From an uncultured Prevotella sp. (lineage in GTDB: Bacteria; Bacteroidota; Bacteroidia; Bacteroidales; Bacteroidaceae), in assembly GCA_934196725.1 (NCBI GenBank), contig CAKPWR010000004.1, positions 1 through 64,000 on the forward strand: a stretch of DNA of 64,000 nt, read 5' to 3'. The stretch's first letter is position 1. Each line of letters starts with the position of its first letter. Of this stretch, positions 36,179-44,183 are shown piece after piece. The notes under the pieces are model-generated. The model was not told where the DNA came from, made no database searches, and saw nothing but the letters and a program-made list of their open reading frames with translations. Position numbers and translations under genes: made by a program.

Positions 36179-36775
36179 TTAAAAAGGGCAGACGAGAGGA
36201 TTCACGTAGCAGTTGGGGTCGTAGGGCAGGAAGCAAGCCCGGCTCACATTCTTGCAGGCAGCATCAATCTTGATACCTCCATACGCTTGCCAGATATAGT
36301 GCTCCAATGCCTGGAACCAGGTTTGGTGGTCGCAAAGCTGCAGGTCTATCTGCACGAAGAGTTTCAACCCGTCGCCCGAAGGACTACGGAAGGCAAGTTC
36401 CAGTTCGAAGTTCTTCTGCATCATTTCATCATGGATGAATTCCTGCTTCAGTTCCTCCACCAGTTCTTTGCCTACGTGGTCGATGTCCAGGCACATGATG
36501 CCCGAATGCTTGATGAGTCCCTGGTCGTTGCGTGCGTTGAATATTCCGCTAGCCAGCACGTAGTCAAACTCCTTTGCCTTATAAGCCTTGCGTCTTTTCT
36601 CTTCCTCTTCCGGAATGCCACGGAGCGTATCCGTAGCATTCTTGAAGAGGGTAGGATTGGTGAAGTACTGCCACAAGTGGTAGATACCTACCCGGTTGTG
36701 GCTCACCACATTAGAGATAGGATGTCGGTAGTATTGCATCCTGAGCTCCTTCAGCTGCTCTAGGTTCATCGTCAT
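36179..36775 (-). CDS. BT4734/BF3469 (VirE-N-like) primase-fold protein
   Basis: A 198-residue protein of the BT4734/BF3469 family found on Bacteroidales mobile elements. Motifs are MCLDIDHVGKEL, SPSGDGLKLFVQID and a C-terminal DAACKNVSRACFLPYDP. The DxD plus SGDGLK arrangement resembles archaeo-eukaryotic primase-type folds, so a DNA-priming role together with DUF3987 is plausible. Its start ATG overlaps the stop of the upstream HTH gene by 4 bp (translational coupling). Confidence 0.82.
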   Translation of the reverse strand: MTMNLEQLKELRMQYYRHPISNVVSHNRVGIYHLWQYFTNPTLFKNATDTLRGIPEEEEKRRKAYKAKEFDYVLASGIFNARNDQGLIKHSGIMCLDIDHVGKELVEELKQEFIHDEMMQKNFELELAFRSPSGDGLKLFVQIDLQLCDHQTWFQALEHYIWQAYGGIKIDAACKNVSRACFLPYDPNCYVNPLVCPF

Positions 36776-37188
36776 AGGGCGCCTCCTTTCTCCACCTTAT
36801 TAATAATAGGTGTTGGATTAATGATAGGTGTAGGCATCTTGCCTTTCTCCTCCTCATCAGGCATAGGCTTGATGCGGCTGTCCCTGTAAGATTCATCCAA
36901 GAGTCGCTGCAGGTCCCGTTCCTTGTAGTAGCATCTTCCGCCCATCTTGGCAAACGGCAGCTTGCCATTGGAGCGGAGAGTCTGCAGGGTTCTTGCACTG
37001 ATGTGGAACATCTCCATCACCTCATAGTTGTCGTGCCACTCAGAAAGTGGCGTCAGTTGCTCCGCTGCTTCCTGACTATCCAGGCTATCCTGACTTTGCA
37101 TAGTTTGCATCGGTTGCAAAGTTTGCAAACCTTGCGGAGCGTGCATGCCGGTGTTGGCATGCTCATTTGACAGAAGTATATTCTTCAT
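36772..37188 (-). CDS. Helix-turn-helix (excisionase-like) protein
   Basis: A 138-residue DNA-binding protein. Residues about 50-112 form a MerR-like HTH_17 domain (YEVMEMFHISARTLQTLRSNGKLPFAKMGGRCYY), as in excisionases and element regulators. The N-terminal 45 residues are low complexity and Gln-rich from a 9-nt DNA repeat. It is the first gene of HTH-BT4734-DUF3987 and lies next to a cluster of TTAGTAGATT repeats that could be its binding sites. Confidence 0.82.
   Translation of the reverse strand: MKNILLSNEHANTGMHAPQGLQTLQPMQTMQSQDSLDSQEAAEQLTPLSEWHDNYEVMEMFHISARTLQTLRSNGKLPFAKMGGRCYYKERDLQRLLDESYRDSRIKPMPDEEEKGKMPTPIINPTPIINKVEKGGAL
37096..37131 (-). repeat. 9-nt tandem repeat inside the HTH gene
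   Basis: Four coding-strand units of the form ACTTTGCAA/ACTATGCAA encode alternating xLQ and xMQ tripeptides. They are related to repeats in two unrelated genes. Confidence 0.78.
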
Positions 37189-37364
37189 ATCTTAATAGCA
37201 GAAGGTTTAACCCAAAGCCACATGAGCGTCTTCTGCGGATGAAACCTACACTGGCAGATGGCTTCTACGCCGCCGTGCTCTATCTGGAAAGATAGAATAT
37301 GGTTGTACACCCATACAGGTTTCTTGATGCAAAATTACTGATTATCGTTTGCTCATGCAAGTAT

Positions 37365-37514
37365 ATTAGTAGATTCGTAAGATGATCTAAAAATGTTCTT
37401 TTTGTGAACGATTTTAAATTAGTAGATTGAAATATAAGGGTAAATCTACTAATTTCGGTAGATTAGTAGATTGGATGCTGGCTGCAATTTACTAATTCTT
37501 TAATTTAGTAGAAA
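37365..37514. promoter_or_regulatory. Cluster of TTAGTAGATT iteron-like repeats
   Basis: Direct copies of ATTAGTAGATT lie at 37365-37375, 37418-37428 and 37462-37472. An inverted copy (AATCTACTAAT) lies at 37442-37452, and partial copies lie at 37487-37499 and 37502-37514. They fill the gap upstream of the HTH gene. This is consistent with an operator array or replication/excision iterons. The rest of 37189-37609 holds no visible gene. Confidence 0.7.
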
Positions 37515-37535
37515 GAGATAGAAAATAATACAATA

Positions 37536-37573
37536 AAAGCATAGACTGGTATATGTAAAACAGTCTATGCTTT
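37536..37573. terminator. Hairpin terminator before the iteron region
   Basis: AAAGCATAGACTG (37536-37548) pairs perfectly with CAGTCTATGCTTT (37561-37573). It sits just past the stop of the leftward 440-residue gene and probably ends that transcript. Confidence 0.85.
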
Positions 37574-37609
37574 AATGAATATGGAGATGTGTGAATCTAC
37601 AAAATCGTG

Positions 37610-38932
37610 TTAATTATTCATAATTGGTTTGTATGTCATCTGATTTTGATAAGACAAAGATCTATTCTGCGAACGTTCTATTCTATTTGGATTACGAATT
37701 TCTTTAGAATTGTCTTTTGCATTCATTGCTGCTTCTATTTTTTTATTGGCTTTTTTGTCGAAGTCCTTGTATTCTTCGCTGTCTGTAGTATATTTATTAT
37801 ATTCAGCGTTAACACCTCCAAATTTTGGAACTACATAGTCGCCTTTATAGTGCTGCTGAAAGTAGCTGTTGACAAATTCCTTTCTTTTCCCATTTGGAAT
37901 TTTAACCTTTTTCATAAGGAAAGCGATGAACTTAGTAGAAACGTAGTACTTTTCTTTTTGTAGGCGTACCTTATTTCCTTTTATGTCAAATTCTTCGATG
38001 TGGACCATGAGTATTCTCAACATTCTTCCCAGTTTTACTTTTTGTTCGACATCAGTAATATCTTCATATAGGCTGCATTCATCGTTGTTTAGTCCATAGT
38101 TCTCCTTTAAAATTAGGCGATAGAGGGGAATGAGGTAGGTAAATTCTTCCTCATTCAACTCGTGATAGTATTTAACAACGAAATCATCAAAGTCCATAGT
38201 CTTCAAATCCTTTACCAGGTCAGGAAAGATAGACTCTAAGTATGGAAGTCCTAATCCGTCTAGAAGATATTTTATCTCAGCTTCTTTCTTTGCTTTGCAT
38301 TTATTGAAAATCTCCAAAACGCGATGTTTGTCTTTTCTTAATTCTTCAACGAGGTAATCTATTTTAGTGGCATATATAAACATTTCCTTTAATCTTGCAA
38401 ATAAATTCAGTAGATTAGAGAATGCGAGTTTCACGCTGTCACTGAAAGAATCTAATCCCCATATTACAGTTTGCACATGAGGAGCATTGATAGGAGAGTT
38501 GTCAAAGACAGAATGCTTGATTCTGTTTAACTCATTATCGTATAGTCTTTTCTGTTCAATTATCTTCGTGTTGGTAAACTCCGTATAGATGTTTGCCATA
38601 AGACTAGAGATTCTTGAAGCCTGTGTCTGATACTCCTTTGTTCTTTTATAGTATTTGTTGTAATTTGTGGCGTATAGTTTTAAATAGTCTTCTGCTTTTT
38701 TTTGCATTAACTCATACTCATTATCAACTCTTCTCTGCCAACACTCAATTTTTTTTATGAGTTTTTGGGTTTGTTCAGAGTCAAAAGAAAGCTCCTGCAA
38801 GTAACTGATAAATCTTGCTTCTGCAGTTTTTTCGTCCCCTTTGTATGAAGGGCGTACGAGCATTAGTTCTAGCTTGGGAAGCAAGAACTCAAATACATCT
38901 ATGTTTATGGGTGTTTCTTTGCTTAAAATCAT
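37610..38932 (-). CDS. Uncharacterised AT-rich accessory gene
   Basis: A 440-residue, Lys/Glu/Tyr-rich, mostly helical cytoplasmic protein without signal peptide. Residues 30-125 are predicted coiled coil (FDSEQTQKLIKKIECWQRRV..YLKLYATNYNKYYKR). The C-terminal 80 residues are basic and Asn/Gln-rich. I recognise no domain. The gene is visibly more AT-rich than the housekeeping genes, pointing to horizontal transfer. It is bounded by the iteron cluster and a perfect hairpin on one side and an AT-rich gap on the other. A phage- or element-borne role is a guess. Confidence 0.65.
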   Translation of the reverse strand: MILSKETPINIDVFEFLLPKLELMLVRPSYKGDEKTAEARFISYLQELSFDSEQTQKLIKKIECWQRRVDNEYELMQKKAEDYLKLYATNYNKYYKRTKEYQTQASRISSLMANIYTEFTNTKIIEQKRLYDNELNRIKHSVFDNSPINAPHVQTVIWGLDSFSDSVKLAFSNLLNLFARLKEMFIYATKIDYLVEELRKDKHRVLEIFNKCKAKKEAEIKYLLDGLGLPYLESIFPDLVKDLKTMDFDDFVVKYYHELNEEEFTYLIPLYRLILKENYGLNNDECSLYEDITDVEQKVKLGRMLRILMVHIEEFDIKGNKVRLQKEKYYVSTKFIAFLMKKVKIPNGKRKEFVNSYFQQHYKGDYVVPKFGGVNAEYNKYTTDSEEYKDFDKKANKKIEAAMNAKDNSKEIRNPNRIERSQNRSLSYQNQMTYKPIMNN

Positions 38933-39326
38933 AAATTTGTTTATTTGTGCTCCTTCTCCTTAGGGGTGTAGGGGCGGGTTTATAAATTAGTTCCCCATGG
39001 AATCTCGTTCCTGGCACAAATTTGTAACTATCTTAACACAATGAAGTGAGGAGGTAATTACTCCTTTCGCCTGCAAATATACAAAAAATATATATAAAGA
39101 TAACTTTTTGGATAATATTTTTAATGTTAAAAAACACTAAACACCTAATTAATAGATAGTTATAATTTTAATATAGATAACATATATCTTGGGAAAGTTA
39201 TCCTTTATTGATAGTATTGGATAATTTTGTTTTAATTCTTAAAAATGAACTTAGCTGTAAAAGTTAAAATGGAATGAAGGGGAGTGGGTGTCTGTTGTCG
39301 AGAAAAGGAAAAGTGGTGAGTGAATA
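38933..39326. other. AT-rich gap with GGATAA/TTATCC motifs
   Basis: No gene is visible. The stretch 39090-39240 is very AT-rich and carries several GATAAC, GGATAAT and GTTATCC motifs in both orientations (near 39099, 39111, 39178, 39198 and 39220). This could be a binding-site cluster. A CAAATATAC segment near 39077 may be a minus-strand -7 box for the 440-residue gene. Confidence 0.45.
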
Positions 39327-39427
39327 CGGTTATCCTGTGGATGATTTGATTGCAGGATTAGAACAGAAAATTGTACAATGGAGATAAAGACACAACTGGT
39401 GAAGAGTGGGTGAAGAGCAGCAGAAAA
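39327..39427 (+). pseudogene. Relic of a toxin-antitoxin cassette
   Basis: Positions 39327-39382 encode the last 18 or so residues of an antitoxin (YPVDDLIAGLEQKIVQWR) closely matching the end of the antitoxin at 51289-51561. The overlapping toxin start (ATGGAGATAAAGAC) follows, but it stops after about 11 codons. The antitoxin 5' part and nearly all of the toxin are missing. GGTGAAGAGTG direct and inverted repeats follow at 39399-39480. Confidence 0.75.
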
Positions 39428-39518
39428 CTCTTCACCTACGTCAACCTCCCTATTTATCGGTGTTTCAGAGGGGTAGGGTGAAGAGTATTTCCGTGTTTGT
39501 TTCTGCTTCTTTTGAACA

Positions 39519-40814
39519 TCATTTCTCAAAATATGTGCCAATGGCTATGAGAGGGATGTTTTCCATCCATTCTTGATCTACATATCCTTTCATGGAGATA
39601 CGCAACCCTTTCACCCCTGGGTTGTCTTTGATGAATTGTGCCAGGGAACGCGCACGTACGTTTTCCTCTGCCTTCACTTCTACTGGTATAACTCTCTGCC
39701 TATCTTGAATGATGAAATCAATCTCCGAAGGAGTCTTGGTATTGCTCCAGTAATAGGGCTTTAATCCCAAGGCCAACAGTTGCTGTAGCACATACTGTTC
39801 TGTAAATGCACCTTTGAACTCTGTGAATACATTGTCGCCTATCAGCATCTGGTCTGCTGAGGCATCCGTCATACATGCCAGGAGGCCACAATCTAATAAG
39901 AACAGTTTAAAGGCATCCATATCTTCATAAAATTTAAGTGGCATTTTAGGCTCCTTGATGCGGCTCACCTTATATACAATGCCGGCATCTACCAACCATT
40001 GTATGGCCAGTTCAAAATCCTTGGCTCTGCTGCCTTTGCGCACGGCTCCATAGATGAACTTCTTGTTTTCTCTGGCTAGTTGAGAAGGTAGCGAATCCAG
40101 AACCTCCCGGATTCTTGTAGATTCCGCAGCTGAAGTATGTTTGGAAATATCCCTGCGATAAGCTTCCAGAATGTCACGCTGCAGGGTTCGAACCTGCTGT
40201 AAGTCTGTATTTTCGATGAATTTGCTTACCACTCCTGGCATTCCGCCTACAAAGTAATATTGCCGGAGTAATTCCGTCATCTTGGGTTTCATGATGTCGA
40301 TAAGTCCCCAGTCTTTGGAATGGAGTAATTCTATCCAGCCTTCATTGCCGGTTGCATCAAGAAATTCCTCGTAATCCATGGGGTACATGGTCAGCATATC
40401 TACTTTTCCTACAGGGAACGACTCTCCCTTACCCAGGGTAACCCCAAGGAGGGAACCTGCTACCATGACATGGTATTCGGGAGCTTTTTCGCAAAAGTAC
40501 TTCAAACTATGGAGTCCTCTCGGAACCTCCTGTATTTCATCCATGATGATGAGAGTGTCAGCAGGTGTAATCTTGACGCCGGTAATGGCTTGGATGGTGA
40601 TGAGGATTCTGTCTATGTTGTAATCGAGCTCAAAGAGCTGTTTCATTCTTGGCTCATCGTCACAGTTGATATATGCTACGTTTTTGTATTCCTTTTCTCC
40701 AAAGTGTTGCATGATCCAAGTCTTACCCACTTGTCTGGCACCAAGTAACATCAAGGGCTTTCTGTCCACATTTCTTTTCCATTTCAGGAGCAGTTTGTAT
40801 ATCTTTCTTTTCAT
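39519..40814 (-). CDS. AAA ATPase with DUF4143/PD-(D/E)XK C-terminus
   Basis: A 431-residue protein with an N-terminal AAA_14 ATPase (Walker A GARQVGKT at about 23-30, Walker B LIIMDEIQEV, arginine/sensor region) and a DUF4143 C-terminal nuclease-like domain (PSEIDFIIQDRQRVIPVEVKAE, the D..ExK pattern). The family is widespread and varies in copy number in Bacteroidales. Function is uncertain, with stress or DNA-related roles proposed. Start ATG 40814 (MKRKIYK) is chosen because three phased repeats and a promoter box lie directly upstream. Confidence 0.85.
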   Translation of the reverse strand: MKRKIYKLLLKWKRNVDRKPLMLLGARQVGKTWIMQHFGEKEYKNVAYINCDDEPRMKQLFELDYNIDRILITIQAITGVKITPADTLIIMDEIQEVPRGLHSLKYFCEKAPEYHVMVAGSLLGVTLGKGESFPVGKVDMLTMYPMDYEEFLDATGNEGWIELLHSKDWGLIDIMKPKMTELLRQYYFVGGMPGVVSKFIENTDLQQVRTLQRDILEAYRRDISKHTSAAESTRIREVLDSLPSQLARENKKFIYGAVRKGSRAKDFELAIQWLVDAGIVYKVSRIKEPKMPLKFYEDMDAFKLFLLDCGLLACMTDASADQMLIGDNVFTEFKGAFTEQYVLQQLLALGLKPYYWSNTKTPSEIDFIIQDRQRVIPVEVKAEENVRARSLAQFIKDNPGVKGLRISMKGYVDQEWMENIPLIAIGTYFEK

Positions 40815-40843
40815 AACTATCTGTATTTTAAATATTTCTGCTG

Positions 40844-40934
40844 CAAAGATACACTTTTTCGATGATAAAAACAAGAAAACTACACACTTTTTCGATGATA
40901 ACAAATGTTAAATCATACACTTTTTCGAGGATAA
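40844..40934 (-). promoter_or_regulatory. Promoter and three 33-bp-phased repeats of the AAA/DUF4143 gene
   Basis: On the minus strand a TATCTTTG -7 box (40844-40851) sits 20 bp from CTTG (40872-40875). ACACTTTTTCGATGATAA repeats at 40851-40868, 40884-40901 and 40917-40934 (last copy with one change) are exactly 33 bp apart, about three helical turns. The first overlaps the core promoter. This arrangement fits a cooperative repressor site. Confidence 0.75.
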
Positions 40935-40995
40935 GATTGATTTATGCTTGAAAAATACGCATTTTAATGGTAATGGAGATTGATTATTTGTCAGT

Positions 40996-41130
40996 TTATT
41001 TATAAGCCGTGCGCAAGTGTTCTGACTGCATTTCCAGCAACTTTTCATTGCTCATTTCGCCAGATTCCCAAAGCTTATCCATTTCTCGCTGCAAGCGATC
41101 ATTCATGAACTTTACTAATTGTTTTGCCAT
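40996..41130 (-). CDS. Small 44-residue protein
   Basis: The open frame starts MAKQLVKFMNDRLQREMDKL and ends SEHLRTAYK, 45 codons with stop. The ending EMSNEKLLEMQSEHLRTAYK resembles the end of short Bacteroidales proteins with a ..EHxRTPY-type tail, so it is probably real although very short. It lies 11 bp downstream of the Fic gene on the same strand and may be its partner or the last gene of the res-mod-fic operon. Confidence 0.6.
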   Translation of the reverse strand: MAKQLVKFMNDRLQREMDKLWESGEMSNEKLLEMQSEHLRTAYK

Positions 41131-41141
41131 AATTGTAACTT

Positions 41142-42248
41142 TTAGGATAATGATATGATAACCCATCTGCCTGATTTCTGCGAGCCTTCTCTGCGGATGA
41201 CATGTTCTTCCTGCATCTTCTTGAGATGCTTAAGGATGGCACTTCTATTGATGTTTAGAGTGTTAGCAATCTCTCGGGAAGTGATATTTCCATTGCTGGC
41301 GATAAGTTGCAAAATGGCATTTCTCGTTTCTGGACCACCTTTCTGGACCACCTTCTTGTTTTCTGGACCACCTTTCTGGACCACCTCCTTCTCCGCCTTT
41401 TCCATCTTGTTATCTCCTTCCATCTGCACTTTGATATCAGCTATCGCAATATCTTCTTCCATAGATTTCTTGTATTCAAGAATCTCGTTTCTCAGGTTTT
41501 GCGTGTGCTCTTTCAGCATGAATTCCTGGAAGGGTGTCATTGCCTCTTCTTCTCTCGATTCATTGAGGGCTTCGATATACTGCGCCTTATCCTCTTTGAT
41601 GATTTTAGCAGGCACCAGTCCGAACTCAAATTGCAGGTGGTTCATGATGAGGCGCGACATTCTGCCGTTGCCATCCACCCATGGGTGAATAGTAACGAGA
41701 ATGTTGTGGGCATCGAAGCTCAGCAGGTAGGCATCTATGGCGTTGGGGCTTTTGATGAGCGCTTCTCTTCGCTGGTTGATGTGGTTGCAGAGTTCTTCCA
41801 GTTTCATCGGAACTTTGCGGTAGTCCATGTAGGAGCGGCCGCCTGCTCCTGCCGTAACGCCAACAAGGCGCAGGTCACCCTTTGATGAGTCGAATTCGCC
41901 CATCAATGTACTGTAATGGCTGCCCGTATTTCTCATCACCAGGGCGGAGAGGTTCTTGAGCATTTCCACGGTGAATGGCTTATGTTCTCTTGCCCATCTG
42001 ATGGATTGTTCGTAAGCTCTCTTCAGGTCGAGGTTCATGAGTTGTTCCACCATCGGTTTGCCTTTAGCCGTGATGCCTTCGTCGAAGAGAAGTTGGTTCT
42101 CTATCTCGGTTACGGTGGAGCCTTCGATGGCGGTGGAGTGGGTGATGATAGAGTAGAGATAGAACTTCTGATAGTCTATCTGCTCAGATATTCCCAGCTC
42201 CTGGTATTCTTTCAGAACCTCTAGGAGTTCATTAATCTGCTTGTTCAT
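41142..42248 (-). CDS. Fic family protein with C-terminal winged helix
   Basis: A 368-residue protein. The Fic core motif HPWVDGNGRMSR is at 188-199 and can transfer AMP or another nucleotide to a target. An inhibitory helix motif S-T-A-I-E-G at 38-43 precedes it (class II, N-terminal). A winged-helix DNA-binding domain (about 310-368, ITSREIANTLNINRSAILKHLKKM) follows a linker with VVQKGGPE repeated. It lies just downstream of the type III mod gene with its own promoter inside the mod 3' end. A 5' and 3' truncated duplicate lies at 50153-51000. Confidence 0.9.
   Translation of the reverse strand: MNKQINELLEVLKEYQELGISEQIDYQKFYLYSIITHSTAIEGSTVTEIENQLLFDEGITAKGKPMVEQLMNLDLKRAYEQSIRWAREHKPFTVEMLKNLSALVMRNTGSHYSTLMGEFDSSKGDLRLVGVTAGAGGRSYMDYRKVPMKLEELCNHINQRREALIKSPNAIDAYLLSFDAHNILVTIHPWVDGNGRMSRLIMNHLQFEFGLVPAKIIKEDKAQYIEALNESREEEAMTPFQEFMLKEHTQNLRNEILEYKKSMEEDIAIADIKVQMEGDNKMEKAEKEVVQKGGPENKKVVQKGGPETRNAILQLIASNGNITSREIANTLNINRSAILKHLKKMQEEHVIRREGSQKSGRWVIISLS
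41327..41385 (-). repeat. 13-bp repeat pairs in the Fic linker
   Basis: Four copies of TTTCTGGACCACC at 41327-41339, 41340-41352, 41360-41372 and 41373-41385. Within each tandem pair the same 13-mer is read in two successive frames, giving VVQK then GGPE. Loss or gain of one unit would shift the frame and remove the winged-helix domain. Confidence 0.85.
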
Positions 42249-42270
42249 AACGCTTCTTTTTGTAACTGAA

Positions 42271-42308
42271 TCTTTCTGCAAAGATACGACGAATATTTAG
42301 AAAGCAAA
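42271..42308 (-). promoter_or_regulatory. Fic gene promoter, shared with the AAA gene at 52.1-53.7 kb
   Basis: On the minus strand TATCTTTG (42278-42285) is 19 bp from TTTG (42305-42308). The 28-bp block 42271-42298 is identical to 53757-53784 upstream of an AAA/PD-(D/E)XK gene. The promoter lies in the last codons of mod. Confidence 0.7.
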
Positions 42309-44183
42309 GAATTTCTCTTGCATTTTCTCTTTGAGGTTAAACTTCTTTGTTGTATCTAGAGCTCGTTCAATGCAGATGAACTTCTTATCAGTATGCTGCA
42401 TAAAGTATTCTACTGTTTCATCGTTGAGATTTGCATCTACAGTAATATAGGCCTCCTTTTTTCCATCTGTTGCCCAATAAACTGTGTTTTGGGTAAAGCT
42501 GGCTTGCTTTTCCAGTTTATAGGTAAGCATGAAGCCTTGTTTGATAAGTATTTCTGTTATCAGTTCCTCTTCATTAAATACGAGTGTAAGCTGGCTCTCT
42601 TTTTCCTTGATATAATCATGGAAAAGGGCAAGATTCTCTTCCTCGTTCTTTGTTGGGTCTGGTGTAAAGTCTGTTCTTGGGAAACTTGACTTTGACAGGG
42701 TGAAGACCTTGAAGCCTAACTGGTTGAGCTGCTGCTTGTATTCCTCGTCAAGGATTTTTCCTTCGCTTTCTTTTTGATATCTTTCAACCACAGCTTTATT
42801 GCGGGCAATGGTTATTTCGCTGATGGTCTTGTAGCCAGCTTTATAAGCTGGAGATTTTTTATCTGTGAATTCTGGGATTTGTACAAGGATGAATTTTCTG
42901 TGAGCTAATTGTTGGTTGTTTAGCTTAACCACCGAGTGTCCCGTTGTACCAGAACCTGCAAAGAAATCTAGAATGATGTCATTTTCTCTTGTTGCAATTT
43001 CAAAAATTTTGCTTAACAGTTTTGTAGGTTTCGGATTATCGAAAATATCAGCAGCACCTAACAATTCTTTTAATTCCTTGGCAGCTTCTTGGTTATGACC
43101 GACTTCCTTGTTTGTCCACCAAGTCCAAGCATTGACACCATCCACTTCTGACAAAAAGTTCTTTTTACGAGGACGAGAAGTACCATCAGCACCGAACCAA
43201 ATTCGATTGTCCTTTACTAAATCATTAAACGTTTCTTTAGATAAAGCCCAACATCTTCCTATCGGTGGTGTATACTCTATTCCTGTAGGAGTGGTAATTG
43301 TATAGAATTGTGATTCGGTTGCATGACCTGTTTGCCCTGTGATGTCAACCGAAGCCCATTTTCCACGAGGATCATTATCTGGATTCTTATATTCAGACGC
43401 TCTTTCCTCTGTTAATTCAATCTTGTTTAATGTTGGTTTTAGCTTCTCGATATTTTTGGCATAAACTAATATATAATCATGGGCTGGACCAAGATTGCAT
43501 CTTGCATCAGGGGAAGTACGTTTTTGCCATACAATATTTGCCACAAAATTTTCCTCAAAGAATATTTCATCGCATAGCTTATGAAGATGATGCATTTCGT
43601 GATCATCAATAGATATGAATATAACACCATCTTCTTTTAATAAATTGCGAGCAATTAAAAGACGACTATACATTAAGTCTAACCAACTGCTATGATAACG
43701 CCCTTCTGTATTAGAATTAGTATCAATGTTTGTACCGTGTTCGCTTCTTTCCCAGTATTGTTCTTTACTCTCGTAATAATTATCTTTATAAACTCTGTCT
43801 TCTCCTGTATTATATGGTGGATCAATATAGATACACTTCACCTTATTTCTGTAACTGGAAGTCAATACTTTGAGCACTTCGAGGTTTTCACCTTCAATGA
43901 TGATATTCTCGGTAGTCTCTGCATTTACGCTTCGCTTCTCATCATAGTGTAATGTGGCACGTGTTGGGGTGAAAGCGTTGCGTTTTGCCGCTGATTTGCC
44001 AAACCAGCGGAACTCGTAACGCTCTGTTTCTTCTACACTATTTGGGTTCACTGCCTTTTTCACCTCGTTAATGTCGAGATATCCCTCCTGTGTAAACCAG
44101 TCTGGGAACAACTCACGCAGTTTGCTGAGTCGTTCCTCGTTCATGTCGGGTGATAGGGTGATATGTTCTTTATATGTTTCCAT
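42297..44183 (-). CDS. mod: Type III restriction-modification methyltransferase (Mod)
   Basis: A 628-residue N6-adenine methyltransferase of the beta arrangement: motif IV DPPYNTG at 121-127 comes before motif I DFFAGSGTTG at 406-415, with the target-recognition region between (about 215-370). It methylates one strand of a 5-6 bp site and guides the Res subunit. Its start overlaps the end of res by 14 bp, so translation is coupled. The order res then mod is the reverse of most type III systems. I see no simple-sequence repeat that would give phase variation. Confidence 0.93.
   Translation of the reverse strand: METYKEHITLSPDMNEERLSKLRELFPDWFTQEGYLDINEVKKAVNPNSVEETERYEFRWFGKSAAKRNAFTPTRATLHYDEKRSVNAETTENIIIEGENLEVLKVLTSSYRNKVKCIYIDPPYNTGEDRVYKDNYYESKEQYWERSEHGTNIDTNSNTEGRYHSSWLDLMYSRLLIARNLLKEDGVIFISIDDHEMHHLHKLCDEIFFEENFVANIVWQKRTSPDARCNLGPAHDYILVYAKNIEKLKPTLNKIELTEERASEYKNPDNDPRGKWASVDITGQTGHATESQFYTITTPTGIEYTPPIGRCWALSKETFNDLVKDNRIWFGADGTSRPRKKNFLSEVDGVNAWTWWTNKEVGHNQEAAKELKELLGAADIFDNPKPTKLLSKIFEIATRENDIILDFFAGSGTTGHSVVKLNNQQLAHRKFILVQIPEFTDKKSPAYKAGYKTISEITIARNKAVVERYQKESEGKILDEEYKQQLNQLGFKVFTLSKSSFPRTDFTPDPTKNEEENLALFHDYIKEKESQLTLVFNEEELITEILIKQGFMLTYKLEKQASFTQNTVYWATDGKKEAYITVDANLNDETVEYFMQHTDKKFICIERALDTTKKFNLKEKMQEKFFAF

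Noticed and set aside
38933-39240. Insertion sequence remnant
   Set aside because: No transposase fragment or convincing terminal inverted repeats are visible; only AT-rich motif clusters.
40851-40934. CRISPR array
   Set aside because: Only three 18-bp repeats with AT-rich 15-bp gaps, overlapping a promoter; operator-like rather than CRISPR.
42297-44183. Phase-variable mod gene through simple repeats
   Set aside because: No homopolymer or short tandem repeat long enough for frequent slippage was found in the coding sequence.
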